Shown: piece after piece, positions 10,798 to 19,548 of the stretch
Numbering within the stretch: position 1 is the stretch's first letter
Layout: every line of letters begins with the position of its first letter
Assembly (NCBI GenBank): GCA_963764825.1
Contig: CAVXUA010000002.1
Span: 58,652 to 122,651 of the forward strand
Origin: JAZGGS01 sp963764825
GTDB taxonomy: Bacteria > Bacteroidota > Ignavibacteria > Ignavibacteriales > Ignavibacteriaceae
DNA: 64,000 nucleotides
Reading direction: 5' to 3'
Notes under the pieces: model-generated
Told to the model about the DNA's origin: nothing
Database searches by the model: none
What the model saw: the letters and a program-made list of their open reading frames with translations, nothing else
Position numbers and translations under genes: made by a program

Positions 10798-11248
10798 CAT
10801 TTCCTTTACACTAAACGGCAAACATGTTACAGTTGATTGTAATCCGGGAACAAGACTGCTGGATTTACTTAGGGAGGAACTCGAACTTACCGGAACAAAA
10901 GAAGGATGCTCGATTGGTGAATGCGGCGCGTGCACAGTAATTTTTAATGGTGAAGCTGTAAACTCCTGCCTTCTACTTGCGGGACAGATAAAAAATTCTG
11001 TAATTATTACTATCGAAGGACTTGCTGAAAACGGTGGACCAAGTAAGCTTCAGAAAATGTTTTTAGAAAAAGGTGCTGTACAATGTGGATTCTGTATTCC
11101 CGGTGCTTTGATGTCTGCATATGCATTACTTCTGGAAAACGAAAATCCATCCGAAGAAGAAATTAAGATTGCTTTATCAGGCAACTTATGCAGGTGTACC
11201 GGTTATAAGCAGATGATTGATGCAGTTAAGAGTAGTGCTCCATTATAA
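10787..11248 (+). CDS. xdhC: Xanthine dehydrogenase-family 2Fe-2S subunit
   Basis: A 153-residue electron-transfer subunit with two 2Fe-2S clusters. The plant-ferredoxin domain has GCSIGECGACTV and a fourth cysteine in NSCLLLAG, and the helical domain has QCGFCIPG and GNLCRCTGY. I chose the TTG at 10787 because it lies inside the upstream stop and leaves the usual short lead (KSDISFTLNGKHV). Earlier starts would add a tail read from the FAD gene. The symbol follows E. coli xdhABC, not the XdhC chaperone at 1051. The TAA overlaps the stop of the convergent ssnA gene. Confidence 0.92.
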   Translation: MKSDISFTLNGKHVTVDCNPGTRLLDLLREELELTGTKEGCSIGECGACTVIFNGEAVNSCLLLAGQIKNSVIITIEGLAENGGPSKLQKMFLEKGAVQCGFCIPGALMSAYALLLENENPSEEEIKIALSGNLCRCTGYKQMIDAVKSSAPL

Positions 11249-12544
11249 CTCATCCATTTTCTTCCACAACTTTAATGCAGCTTTCCGGCTCTCATCATAA
11301 ATCTTTTTTATTTCTGATGGAAAAATTCTGTTACGGTAAACAAATTTTCCGTTTATTATTACACTCTCAACAATTTGTGAAGAAAATCCAAACAAAAAAT
11401 GTCCGGCAGCATTCTCTTTAGTTAACAGAGTAGGTGAGTTATAATCACAAATAATTAAATCAGCTGTGTAACCTTTTTCAATTCTGCCAAACATTTGATT
11501 AAAATATTTCTCAAGGATTTTGTTTCCACTCCATAAATAGTTTACAAAATCAGATGGATTCAGGTTACGATTTTCTTCCTTCGATTTAAAATATGCAAAC
11601 CTTGTTTCTTCAAACATATCTGCGCCAATTCCATCCGTTCCAATGGCAAGGTTATTTACTTCAGCAATAGATTTAAGATAACCAACATTGTTGTTCATAT
11701 TCGATCTGGGATTGTGCACAAGGAAGGAATTCCTATTATTTAGTATTTGTATATCTTTTTCGTTAAGCCATACACCATGCGCTAAAATCGATTTATCATT
11801 TAAAAGATTGAACGAATCTAATCTTTCAAGCATACTTTTTGAATATTTTTTTTCTGAATCATCCGCATCATATTTATCTTCGCCAACATGAATATGAAAA
11901 CCCCTACCCGTTTTCTTGATTACATCGGAAATATATTTTAGCGAATCATCAGATAAAGTGAAAGATGCATGCCCGCCAATTGTAGCTTTAATAAGCTCAC
12001 TATCTTTAACTGAATTTGCAAATTGTAGTGATTCTTCTAATCCTTCTTGAATTCTTTTTTTACCGCTCCTGTCTGTAATTTCGTAACAGAGAATTCCTCT
12101 TAAACCATTCTCTTCAAATGCTTCTTTCAAAACAGAAAGCGAACCCTTAATAAAATTTGGTGATGAATTGTGATCGATCACTGTAGTTGTACCTGATTTA
12201 ATTGCTTCAATCGCTCCAACCATTCCGCTGTAATAAAGTAATTTATCATCAAGTGCCTTATCTAATTTCCACCAAAGATTTTCTAACATCTCCACAAAAT
12301 TTCCGGAGGGTTCTATCTTTGCAAGTATTCCTCTTGCCAGTGAGGAATAGAAATGATTGTGTGCACAGACAAGCCCAGTCATAATTATCTTTTCTTGAAG
12401 ATCAATTGCTTCAACGTTCGGATATTGTGAAGAAAGCTTCCGCCCAATCGAAATAATTTTGTTTCCTTCAATAGCAACATCAGTATTTTTATCTATCCCC
12501 GCAGGATTAAAATTAAGGATGGTAGCGTTTGTTAGTAATATCAT
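11243..12544 (-). CDS. ssnA: SsnA-type amidohydrolase
   Basis: An intact 433-residue metal-dependent amidohydrolase of the cytosine/guanine deaminase superfamily. It is close in length to E. coli SsnA (about 440) and has the same beginning (MILLTNATILN). Metal ligands are visible: the HNH motif at about residues 62-64, a histidine in GFHIHVGED, one in ILAHGVWL, and the aspartate of GTDGIGAD. SsnA-family proteins are part of gene sets needed for anaerobic purine and uric acid breakdown; the precise substrate is not settled from sequence. It lies 14 bp downstream of ygfK on the same strand, so both are probably cotranscribed. Confidence 0.88.
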   Translation of the reverse strand: MILLTNATILNFNPAGIDKNTDVAIEGNKIISIGRKLSSQYPNVEAIDLQEKIIMTGLVCAHNHFYSSLARGILAKIEPSGNFVEMLENLWWKLDKALDDKLLYYSGMVGAIEAIKSGTTTVIDHNSSPNFIKGSLSVLKEAFEENGLRGILCYEITDRSGKKRIQEGLEESLQFANSVKDSELIKATIGGHASFTLSDDSLKYISDVIKKTGRGFHIHVGEDKYDADDSEKKYSKSMLERLDSFNLLNDKSILAHGVWLNEKDIQILNNRNSFLVHNPRSNMNNNVGYLKSIAEVNNLAIGTDGIGADMFEETRFAYFKSKEENRNLNPSDFVNYLWSGNKILEKYFNQMFGRIEKGYTADLIICDYNSPTLLTKENAAGHFLFGFSSQIVESVIINGKFVYRNRIFPSEIKKIYDESRKAALKLWKKMDEL

Positions 12545-12558
12545 TTGATTATAGGGGA

Positions 12559-15500
12559 TTAAATTTTTGCAAATAAATAACTGTAATTGTTATACACTTC
12601 AAAGATAAAATTTATGAACGAAATAAACTCAATTGAAGATTTTAATTCATTAAAAGATGAAGAAGTTACTCTGCCGGTTTCATCATACGTGATCGTTCCT
12701 ACCTGAGAATTATATCTTATTTTTAAAGAAATAGGATCTGAAGAAGAAACTAAAATGAAACCTTCGTTGCTGCTGTTGCTAAAATCATCATCGCTCCAGA
12801 ATAGAGTTGGTTTATCAAAGTAGGGTGAACCTTCGTACGGACAGAAAGTTTCGCAGTTTCCACACTCATTACATAAACCATCAATGTGCAATACCTGGTA
12901 AATATCTTTATACTGATTGCTTAATAATTTTGAATCGATTAGAACATTAGCACGGTTGGGGCAAACTTCCACACATTTATTACAGATAAAATCGCAGTGA
13001 AGACATCTTGCAGATTCTGCGGTGAGATCATCTTCTCTTACCGGAAGAGTTAGCCCTTTTATTTTATTTAATTCAGATTCACTTCGGTTAAATTTAATAT
13101 CACTCTGTGGAATATTTTTTTTGTTTAACTTTTCTTTTTTGATTATTGCTTCAGCAGCTTTTCTACCATCGGCAATAGCTTCAACCACAGTTGAGGGACC
13201 ACGTAAAGCATCGCCGCCTATAAAAACATTCTCAATACTTGTTTCGTTAGTCGATTCGTTCGAATTAATTTTGGAATCCCCTTCGTTCAATAAATTATTT
13301 CTAAGAAGAATATTAAAATCAACCTGCTCACCTATTGCAGATATCACAGTATCGATTTGCAAATCCTCAAATTCATTTTTCGATGGAATTACTTTTCTTC
13401 TTCCATCGGAGCCGAATTCAGATAATTTCATTTTTTGCAAAGTCAAATTTCCATTATTAAATTTAAAGGGAGAAAGAAGTTCTCGAAAGTTAACGCCTTC
13501 ACTTAACGCTTCATCAAATTCTTCGAGATCAGCAGGCATATATTTTTTTGTACGGCGGTAAATTATGTAAACGTTCTTAACTCCTTCAATTCTCTTTGCC
13601 ACTCTTGCGCCATCCATCGCAGAATTTCCTCCTCCAATAATGGCAACATATTTTCCCAGCTCAATTTTTTCATTATTCCTATAACTTCTTAAGAATTCAA
13701 TCGCATTTAAAATCTTTTCTTCATTTCCTTCAAGTTTTATTGTATTTGGTTTTTCTGCGCCAATTCCAATATAAATGTATTTAAAGCCGGAGTTTTTCAG
13801 TAAATCAATTGAAAAATTTCCATTCACACCGAAATTAAATTTAACTCCATGCTTTTTAATCAAATCAATATCTTTTTCGATTGCGATTTGCGGAAGTCGA
13901 AATTTGGGCAGAACATTATTAACAATTCCACCCGCTGATTTTTCTTTTTCAAAAACGGTTACATTAATTCCAGCTTTTGCAAGAAAGTATGCTGCCGAAA
14001 GACCGGAGGGACCAGCACCGATAATTGCAGTTTTTGTATCTTTTACTTCAGGAAAATTATAAGATTCAAATTTCTTTATGTAGTCATCATATCCTTTTAA
14101 GGCTGCTTCTTTTTTTAATTCTCTTATTAAAACCGGTCCATCATAATCGCAGCGCGTGCAATGAAACTGGCATTGATGATCACAAATATAGCCGGTTATG
14201 TGTGGCAGAGGATTTTGGGAATAAATCAGTTCCAATGCTTCAACATATTTTTTTTCTTCAACTAATTTTATATAACCGGAAACATCCTGGTGGATAGGAC
14301 ATGCCTGTCGACAGGGAGCGATGTAGCAATCGAAATTATTTAAGCGTACCGGAACTTTTATCGACTCAATTGCTCTTTTATCCTTGCGGTAATCTATATC
14401 ATCCAAAGAAGTTTCTGAGAATTTCTTAAGTGCTTCCAGGTTTATGCTCTCACTAATATGATCTATCTCAGTAGTTGTATCAGCGATCTGTTTCAACCTA
14501 TAATAGCCGCCCGGCTTAAGTAAATCGGTAACCATGGTTACTGGTTGAATTCCTATATCAAGGATCTCTTTAATATTTGCAGCGGTTGCACCACCTGAAA
14601 ATGAAATATCAAGTTCGCTATTAAATTCAGAAGCGAGTTTGTAGGCCAGGTTAATCGTTAAAGGGAAAAGGGATCTGCCTGACATATACATTTCTTTATC
14701 AGGTAGGACGTTTTTATTATTTTCAACTCCCAACGTGTTGGAAAGTTTAGCTCCGAAACTCTTATTATTATTTTTTGAAATTGTCTTTAACCTTTTTAAC
14801 ATTTCCACAGCATCTTCAAATTGAAGATCCTTATCAAAACTTTCAGGGTTTACTTTTATATAATCATAACCTAATGAATTAAGTGTTTCATTCACAAAAC
14901 TATAGCCAAGCAATGTCGGATTTAGTTTAACATAAGTGTGCAGATTCTTTTCAGTCAACAAGTAGGACACAATCCGTTCAATTTCATCCGGTGGGCAGCC
15001 ATGCATAGTAGATAATGTTACCGAGTTTGATATGTTCGATGAAATGTTATTGATGGACTCTAATATTTTATCATTGAAAAGTGATTTTCCATTTTGCTTA
15101 ACAAAACCAAATACTTCATCTTTATATTGATTGAATAAACTATGTTCACCTGCATTTTTAAGATCATTAATAAACTTATTCATCCGTTCTGTTTTTATGC
15201 CTTCAAGATCATACCCCACACTCATATTAAATATAAAACCTCTGCCATCGCTTGAAGAAAGCCCAAAGACTTGCTTTAACAAATGAATAATTAACCATGC
15301 CTTTAAATACTCATTGTACGATTCTTCAATTGTTAATTCCTGCGACCATTCAGTATTGTACCCTTCATCTCCAACATCTATGCAGGGCTTTTTAATTTCA
15401 AGCTTATCAAGTTTTTGAACAGTCTTTAGTTCGAAGAATCTTCCACCAACTAAATATGAGGATATAATATTTTGGGCAAGCTGTGTGTGAGGTCCTGCTG

Positions 15501-15675
15501 CAGGTCCAATTGGTAGATCTAAATCCTCATTAAATATTTTTGTTTCCGGTGTTTTATCGTTTTTGAAAAACTTAACAGAAGGTATTTCAAAAATTGATTG
15601 CTTCTGCTCATACTCAGTAAAGATCCATTCAAGCATTTGTTTGAATGATATCGTTCTCATCTTATCTGACATCAA
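12559..15675 (-). CDS. ygfK: YgfK-type iron-sulfur flavoprotein oxidoreductase
   Basis: A 1038-residue intact protein, nearly the length of E. coli YgfK, which is often labelled a selenate reductase subunit. The N-terminal dihydroorotate dehydrogenase-like part begins MRTISFKQMLEWIF and has GPAAGPHTQLAQNI. A GltD-like middle has a cysteine cluster (CRQACP, CDHQCQFHCTRCD), an FAD loop (IIGAGPSGLSAAYFLAKAG) and an NAD(P) loop (IIGGGNSAMDGARVA). The C-terminal part has two ferredoxin-like 4Fe-4S motifs (CLHCDFICNKCVEVCP, CNECGNCETFCP). It probably moves electrons between NAD(P)H and a pyrimidine- or purine-derived substrate. It is divergent from ygeY. Confidence 0.92.
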   Translation of the reverse strand: MMSDKMRTISFKQMLEWIFTEYEQKQSIFEIPSVKFFKNDKTPETKIFNEDLDLPIGPAAGPHTQLAQNIISSYLVGGRFFELKTVQKLDKLEIKKPCIDVGDEGYNTEWSQELTIEESYNEYLKAWLIIHLLKQVFGLSSSDGRGFIFNMSVGYDLEGIKTERMNKFINDLKNAGEHSLFNQYKDEVFGFVKQNGKSLFNDKILESINNISSNISNSVTLSTMHGCPPDEIERIVSYLLTEKNLHTYVKLNPTLLGYSFVNETLNSLGYDYIKVNPESFDKDLQFEDAVEMLKRLKTISKNNNKSFGAKLSNTLGVENNKNVLPDKEMYMSGRSLFPLTINLAYKLASEFNSELDISFSGGATAANIKEILDIGIQPVTMVTDLLKPGGYYRLKQIADTTTEIDHISESINLEALKKFSETSLDDIDYRKDKRAIESIKVPVRLNNFDCYIAPCRQACPIHQDVSGYIKLVEEKKYVEALELIYSQNPLPHITGYICDHQCQFHCTRCDYDGPVLIRELKKEAALKGYDDYIKKFESYNFPEVKDTKTAIIGAGPSGLSAAYFLAKAGINVTVFEKEKSAGGIVNNVLPKFRLPQIAIEKDIDLIKKHGVKFNFGVNGNFSIDLLKNSGFKYIYIGIGAEKPNTIKLEGNEEKILNAIEFLRSYRNNEKIELGKYVAIIGGGNSAMDGARVAKRIEGVKNVYIIYRRTKKYMPADLEEFDEALSEGVNFRELLSPFKFNNGNLTLQKMKLSEFGSDGRRKVIPSKNEFEDLQIDTVISAIGEQVDFNILLRNNLLNEGDSKINSNESTNETSIENVFIGGDALRGPSTVVEAIADGRKAAEAIIKKEKLNKKNIPQSDIKFNRSESELNKIKGLTLPVREDDLTAESARCLHCDFICNKCVEVCPNRANVLIDSKLLSNQYKDIYQVLHIDGLCNECGNCETFCPYEGSPYFDKPTLFWSDDDFSNSSNEGFILVSSSDPISLKIRYNSQVGTITYDETGRVTSSSFNELKSSIEFISFINFIFEVYNNYSYLFAKI

Positions 15676-15775
15676 GCAGCCGATTAGTGTTTTTACAGAT
15701 TATGTTTAATTCCATTACTAATATAAATTAAGAATAAGAAAAATGTTTTAATAAATTAAACATTATTAAATTTAA

Positions 15776-15783
15776 TAATTTTG
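15776..15783 (+). promoter_or_regulatory. Candidate -7 promoter element of the ygeY-ygeW operon
   Basis: TAATTTTG fits TAnnTTTG and lies 27 bp before the ygeY ATG in the 135-bp divergent gap shared with ygfK. There is no clear -33 box. The surrounding DNA is very AT-rich, so chance matches are expected. Confidence 0.25.
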
Positions 15784-15810
15784 AGTATCATTTATTAAAG
15801 AGAATTAAAT

Positions 15811-17061
15811 ATGGAATTAGCAGAGGTAATTTTAAGTAAGGCAAGCGAATATTCTGATTACACTGCAAGTAATTTATCAAAACTTATTCAGATTAAATCA
15901 TTAAGCGGCGAAGAAAAAGAAGTTGTAAATGAAGTAGTGCGTATGATGGAAGAAGCTGGTTTTGATGAAGTACAAATTGATGGTTTGGGTAATGCAGTTG
16001 GCATAATAGGAAACGGCAAAAAAATAATTGCCATTGATGGGCATATTGATACGGTTGATCTAGGAAATCTTGATTCATGGGACTTTGATCCGTTGGGTGG
16101 CGAAATTAAAGATGGTTATGTACATGGCAGAGGGGCAGCAGATCAAACTGGCGGACCTGTCGCGGGTATAACTGCTGGAAAAATCTTAAAGGAAATAGGT
16201 CTGCCAGATGATGTTACTGTTTATGTTACCGCGACAGTTATGGAAGAGGATTGTGATGGGCTCTGTTGGAAATATCTTATTGAAGAGGAAAAACTAAAAC
16301 CAGATTGTGTGATAGTTACGGAACCTACAAATCTTAATATCTATCGTGGTCACAGGGGAAGGATGGAAATAGTAGTATCATTTTATGGATTGTCTGCACA
16401 TGGATCTGCTCCGGAAAGAGGGAAGAACGCAATTTATATGGCTTCAAGTGCTGCTCTTGAAATTGAAAAATTAAATGATCGCCTTGCTGATGATGCTTTT
16501 TTAGGAAAGGGAAGTGTTACGATATCAGAATTTGTTTCATCAAGTCCATCGTTGTGTGCAGTTTCTGATTTTGCAAAAATTCATCTTGATAGAAGACTAA
16601 CCTGGGGTGAAGATAAAGAGCTGGCTTTAAATCAAGTTAAAGAAATTGTTAAAGGAATGAATGCTAAAGTTGAATTACTAAATTATGAGAAAACTTCTTT
16701 TACAGGATTGAAATATGGAATGGAAAAATATTATCCTACATGGAAAATTGAAGAAGACCATCCTGTAATACAAAAAGGTGTAAAAGCATATAAAGATCTT
16801 TTTAAACAAAATCCTATTGTTGATAAATGGACATTCTCTACAAACGGTGTAGCAATAAATGGAATTCATAAAATTCCAGTTATTGGATTTGGTCCGGGAG
16901 TTGAAGAACTTGCGCATGCACCAAACGAGAAAGTTCCAATTGAACATTTAGTTAAAGCATCTGCATTTTATGCAATGTTTGTAAATAATATTTTAACCAC
17001 TAAGTCGCAAAGGCGCGAAAACTTTGCGTCTCTCTCTTGCGGTAACATAAATTTGGAGTAA
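15811..17061 (+). CDS. ygeY: YgeY-type M20 family metallohydrolase
   Basis: A 416-residue zinc amidohydrolase of the ArgE/DapE class. Motifs: the metal site IDGHIDTVD, GRGAADQTGG, the catalytic carboxylate and ligand pair EED in TVMEEDCDG, the EPT ligand segment, the dimerisation-domain motif GLSAHGSAPERG, and the final ligand in ELAHAPNE. YgeY homologues occur with ygfK, ssnA and ygeW in purine-degrading clusters, where a ureido or acyl-amide bond would be cleaved. The last 20 residues (TTKSQRRENFASLS and on) do not resemble the family; they are encoded by a palindromic repeat at 16995-17044. The ygeW ATG follows 2 bp after the stop. Confidence 0.92.
   Translation: MELAEVILSKASEYSDYTASNLSKLIQIKSLSGEEKEVVNEVVRMMEEAGFDEVQIDGLGNAVGIIGNGKKIIAIDGHIDTVDLGNLDSWDFDPLGGEIKDGYVHGRGAADQTGGPVAGITAGKILKEIGLPDDVTVYVTATVMEEDCDGLCWKYLIEEEKLKPDCVIVTEPTNLNIYRGHRGRMEIVVSFYGLSAHGSAPERGKNAIYMASSAALEIEKLNDRLADDAFLGKGSVTISEFVSSSPSLCAVSDFAKIHLDRRLTWGEDKELALNQVKEIVKGMNAKVELLNYEKTSFTGLKYGMEKYYPTWKIEEDHPVIQKGVKAYKDLFKQNPIVDKWTFSTNGVAINGIHKIPVIGFGPGVEELAHAPNEKVPIEHLVKASAFYAMFVNNILTTKSQRRENFASLSCGNINLE
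16995..17044. repeat. Small palindromic repeat inside the 3' end of ygeY
   Basis: The segment contains an imperfect inverted repeat, GTCGCAAAG / CTTTGCGTC, around a GCGCGAAAA centre, flanked by AACCACTAA and CTCTTGCGGT. It is more GC-rich than its surroundings and looks like the interspersed AAAGGC...CTTTG palindromes scattered in many bacterial genomes. It is read in frame and gives YgeY an extra C-terminal tail. Copy number cannot be judged within the window, where I saw only one. Confidence 0.5.
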
Positions 17062-17063
17062 AT

Positions 17064-18068
17064 ATGGATTTAAAAGGTAAACATTTTCTTCTTGTGATGA
17101 TTGGACAAAAGAAGAACTGATATTGTTTTTAATACAGCATTTGAATTAAAAGATAAATTCTACAAAGAAGAACCACATCTACATCTTCTGCATAAAACAT
17201 TATTTATGATTTTCTTCGAACAATCAACAAGAACAAGAAATTCAATGGAAGCCGGAATGACACAGCTTGGCGGGCATGCACATGATCTAACTGCTGATAA
17301 AATGCAGCTATCGCATGGAGAATCTGCAAAAGATACAGCAATAATTATTTCACGAATGGGACATGGAATTGCTTCGCGGAATTGTTTTTACGGAATTGGT
17401 AAAGATTATCTTGCTGAAATGGCAAAGCATTCATCTAAAACCAATTATGTCTTTACAGGATGATGTTTATCATCCCTTCCAGGGTTTAGCAGATTTGATG
17501 ACCATCTTTGAAAAGTTTGGAAAAAATCCTAAAGGATTAAAAGTTACTGTTTCATGGGCTTATGCGGATACACATTCAAAACCACTTTCTGTTCCGCAAA
17601 CACAGGCATTATTATTTCCGCGATATGGAATTGATGTTACAATTGCTCACCCAGAAGAATTTCCTTTAAGTAAAGAGATAATTGAGAGATCCAAGAAGAA
17701 TGCTGAAGAGGGAGGAGGTTCAATTAATTTTACAAACGATATGGATGATGCGTTTGAAGGAGCTCATATTGTAATCCCTAAAAACTGGGGAGGATTTGGT
17801 AAATATGGTGTACAGGAATATCTTGATAATGAAGAAGAACTGTAAGAAAGAAATGAAATCGAATTTGGAAAAATATCACAACTGGATTTGTGATAGAAGA
17901 AAAATTGAACTGGCTGATAAAAATGTAAAGCTAATGCATGCACTTCCTGCTGATAGAAATCATGAAGTAACAGATGAAGTAATTGATGATGAAAATATCT
18001 CAGTAGTATTTGATGAAGCAGAAAACCGATTACACACAGCAAAGGCAATTATGTCTTTAACAATGTAG
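17064..18068 (+). CDS. ygeW: YgeW-like carbamoyltransferase (frameshifted)
   Basis: Aspartate/ornithine carbamoyltransferase superfamily, about 335 residues when rejoined. The carbamoyl-phosphate loop is FEQSTRTRNSMEAG, followed by SHGESAKDTAIIISRM. The second motif is HPFQGLADLMTI, where the family usually has HPTQ. SWAYADTHSKPLSVPQ and MHALPADR complete the second domain. The frame changes near 17095, 17445 and 17850. In ygeXYW-ygfK-ssnA clusters this protein acts on a ureido intermediate of purine breakdown, giving or using carbamoyl phosphate. Without context it would resemble N-acyl-ornithine carbamoyltransferases, because of the HPxQ variant. It is coupled to ygeY. Confidence 0.82.
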
Positions 18069-18135
18069 ATTATACTTGAAATCGTTAATTAGTATATTTT
18101 GAAAATTCAACATTGTGAGTAATCATTATTTTGAC

Positions 18136-18909
18136 CTATTTAAAAACCTCATTTAATGTTTCCCTGAATATGGTATTAAGGTTTCCCGTGTTACGAGATT
18201 TATCCACATTATACTTTTTTAAGTAATTAATAAAGTATTTTATTTTTTCTTCTATAAATTGATTTAAAATTGCAATTTTAGGTCCTACATTTAATTCTTC
18301 CCCTTCTTTTTTTCTCTTTAATAATGAATCAATTTCCAATTTAACAGAATCATCCTTTACCTGACTTTTCACTAATTGATAGAACTCCATTGGAGCCATT
18401 GTGTTTTTTTCTTCTATCCAGGAGCAGGCTAATAGAGGACGAAGAAGATAGAAATATTTTTTTATTCTTACCTGATCTGTTTTTAAGTAAGTTCGATAGT
18501 TACCCTCTGCCATATGCAGATAATGATACATGCAAGCTTTGGGGTTAAAATACTCTTCGGATAATTTTCTTAATTTACTAATGGTAGAATATTTTTCGAG
18601 ATAAATAATTGGACTTCTCAACCATTCCATTAGAGGAGGATTGGATTTCCTAAAAAGACGCAATGCCTTTTTTAATTCCCATCCAGTAAGATCAATTTCG
18701 TTAGATAGTATTTTTTCATAATTATCATTTTTTTCGTCTATAGATAAATACCAGTTTTCCTTATGTATATAAATAAATCGAATATCCCAGTCACTATCTG
18801 TGGATTCAAATCCCCAGGCACGACTTCCGGACTCAACAGCATATAATATTTTTGCATCAAGAATTTCTTCTACAGATTCCAATTCATTTATAATACTATC
18901 TCTCATCAA
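18136..18909 (-). CDS. Predicted nucleotidyltransferase, RlaP/YcgL type
   Basis: A 257-residue DNA polymerase beta-like nucleotidyltransferase. The signature GSRAWGFESTDSDWDIRFIY holds the GS loop and the two metal-binding aspartates (DSDWD). The rest is a helical region typical of the family once grouped with an RNA-repair pathway. The target here is unknown. It is monocistronic, convergent with ygeW and downstream of the YdeI-like gene. No frameshift was seen. Confidence 0.8.
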   Translation of the reverse strand: MMRDSIINELESVEEILDAKILYAVESGSRAWGFESTDSDWDIRFIYIHKENWYLSIDEKNDNYEKILSNEIDLTGWELKKALRLFRKSNPPLMEWLRSPIIYLEKYSTISKLRKLSEEYFNPKACMYHYLHMAEGNYRTYLKTDQVRIKKYFYLLRPLLACSWIEEKNTMAPMEFYQLVKSQVKDDSVKLEIDSLLKRKKEGEELNVGPKIAILNQFIEEKIKYFINYLKKYNVDKSRNTGNLNTIFRETLNEVFK

Positions 18910-18975
18910 GTATTTCTCTTTAAACCCGAATTATTAATAAATGGCTTTTGCATTAAGATCCTCTATATCTATCAT

Positions 18976-19548
18976 TTAAGCCAATTCCTTTAAAATCATG
19001 GAGATTATTTTTTCTAACCTGGATTCGTTGGTGGCCTCTCTTTTGGTTTCAGAAATATAATCACAATATTCTCTCTGTTTAAAAGGAGTTAAGTTGTTAA
19101 AATTCTTTTTAAGTTTAACATCCTTACTAAGCTGTTCACTAAGTTCTTTAGGAATAGTTAGTTTAGTTGTTTTCACAGGTTTTATTTCTTTACCAGCTTT
19201 TTGATTTTTTATGGCTTCATTTACATATTCCAAAATCAACTTTTCATGAATCTCCTCAATAGAATTAAAGCGCATTTGTCTTTGTGCTTTGGTTATTCCT
19301 TCCTGTGCGTTCACTAATTTTTTCTTGCTGTCCTTTAAAAGTGCGCCCTGGAAAAACCATAGCCCCACATAAAATTTAAATGCTCCAAGTCCTACAATAT
19401 TTTTATCATCAAGTGTATATACAGGAGTACCCTATTTAATTGTTTCTGCCAACTGTGTTTTGATTAAGATGCTCCTTAGCTTTTTTAGAGCGTCTCCCCA
19501 TTGTTTATTCGATGTGATGAACTGGTTAACTGTTTTGAGTCTTTTCAT
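18976..19548 (-). CDS. YdeI/DUF1801 family protein with an in-frame TAG
   Basis: About 190 residues. The N-terminal DUF1801 half reads MKRLKTVNQFITSNKQWGDA, then LAETIK, a TAG codon near 19434, and GTPVYTLDDKNIVGLGAFK. The C-terminal half has the YdeI motif (TTKLTIPKELSEQL and FNNLTPFKQREYCDYI). The family normally has W at the stop position (KWGxPxYT), so TGG appears to have become TAG with the frame kept on both sides. This could be a real nonsense mutation or a base-call error. The ATG overlaps the methyltransferase stop as ATGA. The family's biochemical role is not known. Confidence 0.7.

Noticed and set aside
13022..13561. Long open frame opposite ygfK
   Set aside because: It is a shadow of a strongly conserved gene; its translation is Ser/Leu/Ile-rich with no motif.
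18976..19548. TAG codon as possible pyrrolysine or recoded stop
   Set aside because: The position is a conserved Trp in the family and nothing else suggests recoding; mutation or error is simpler.
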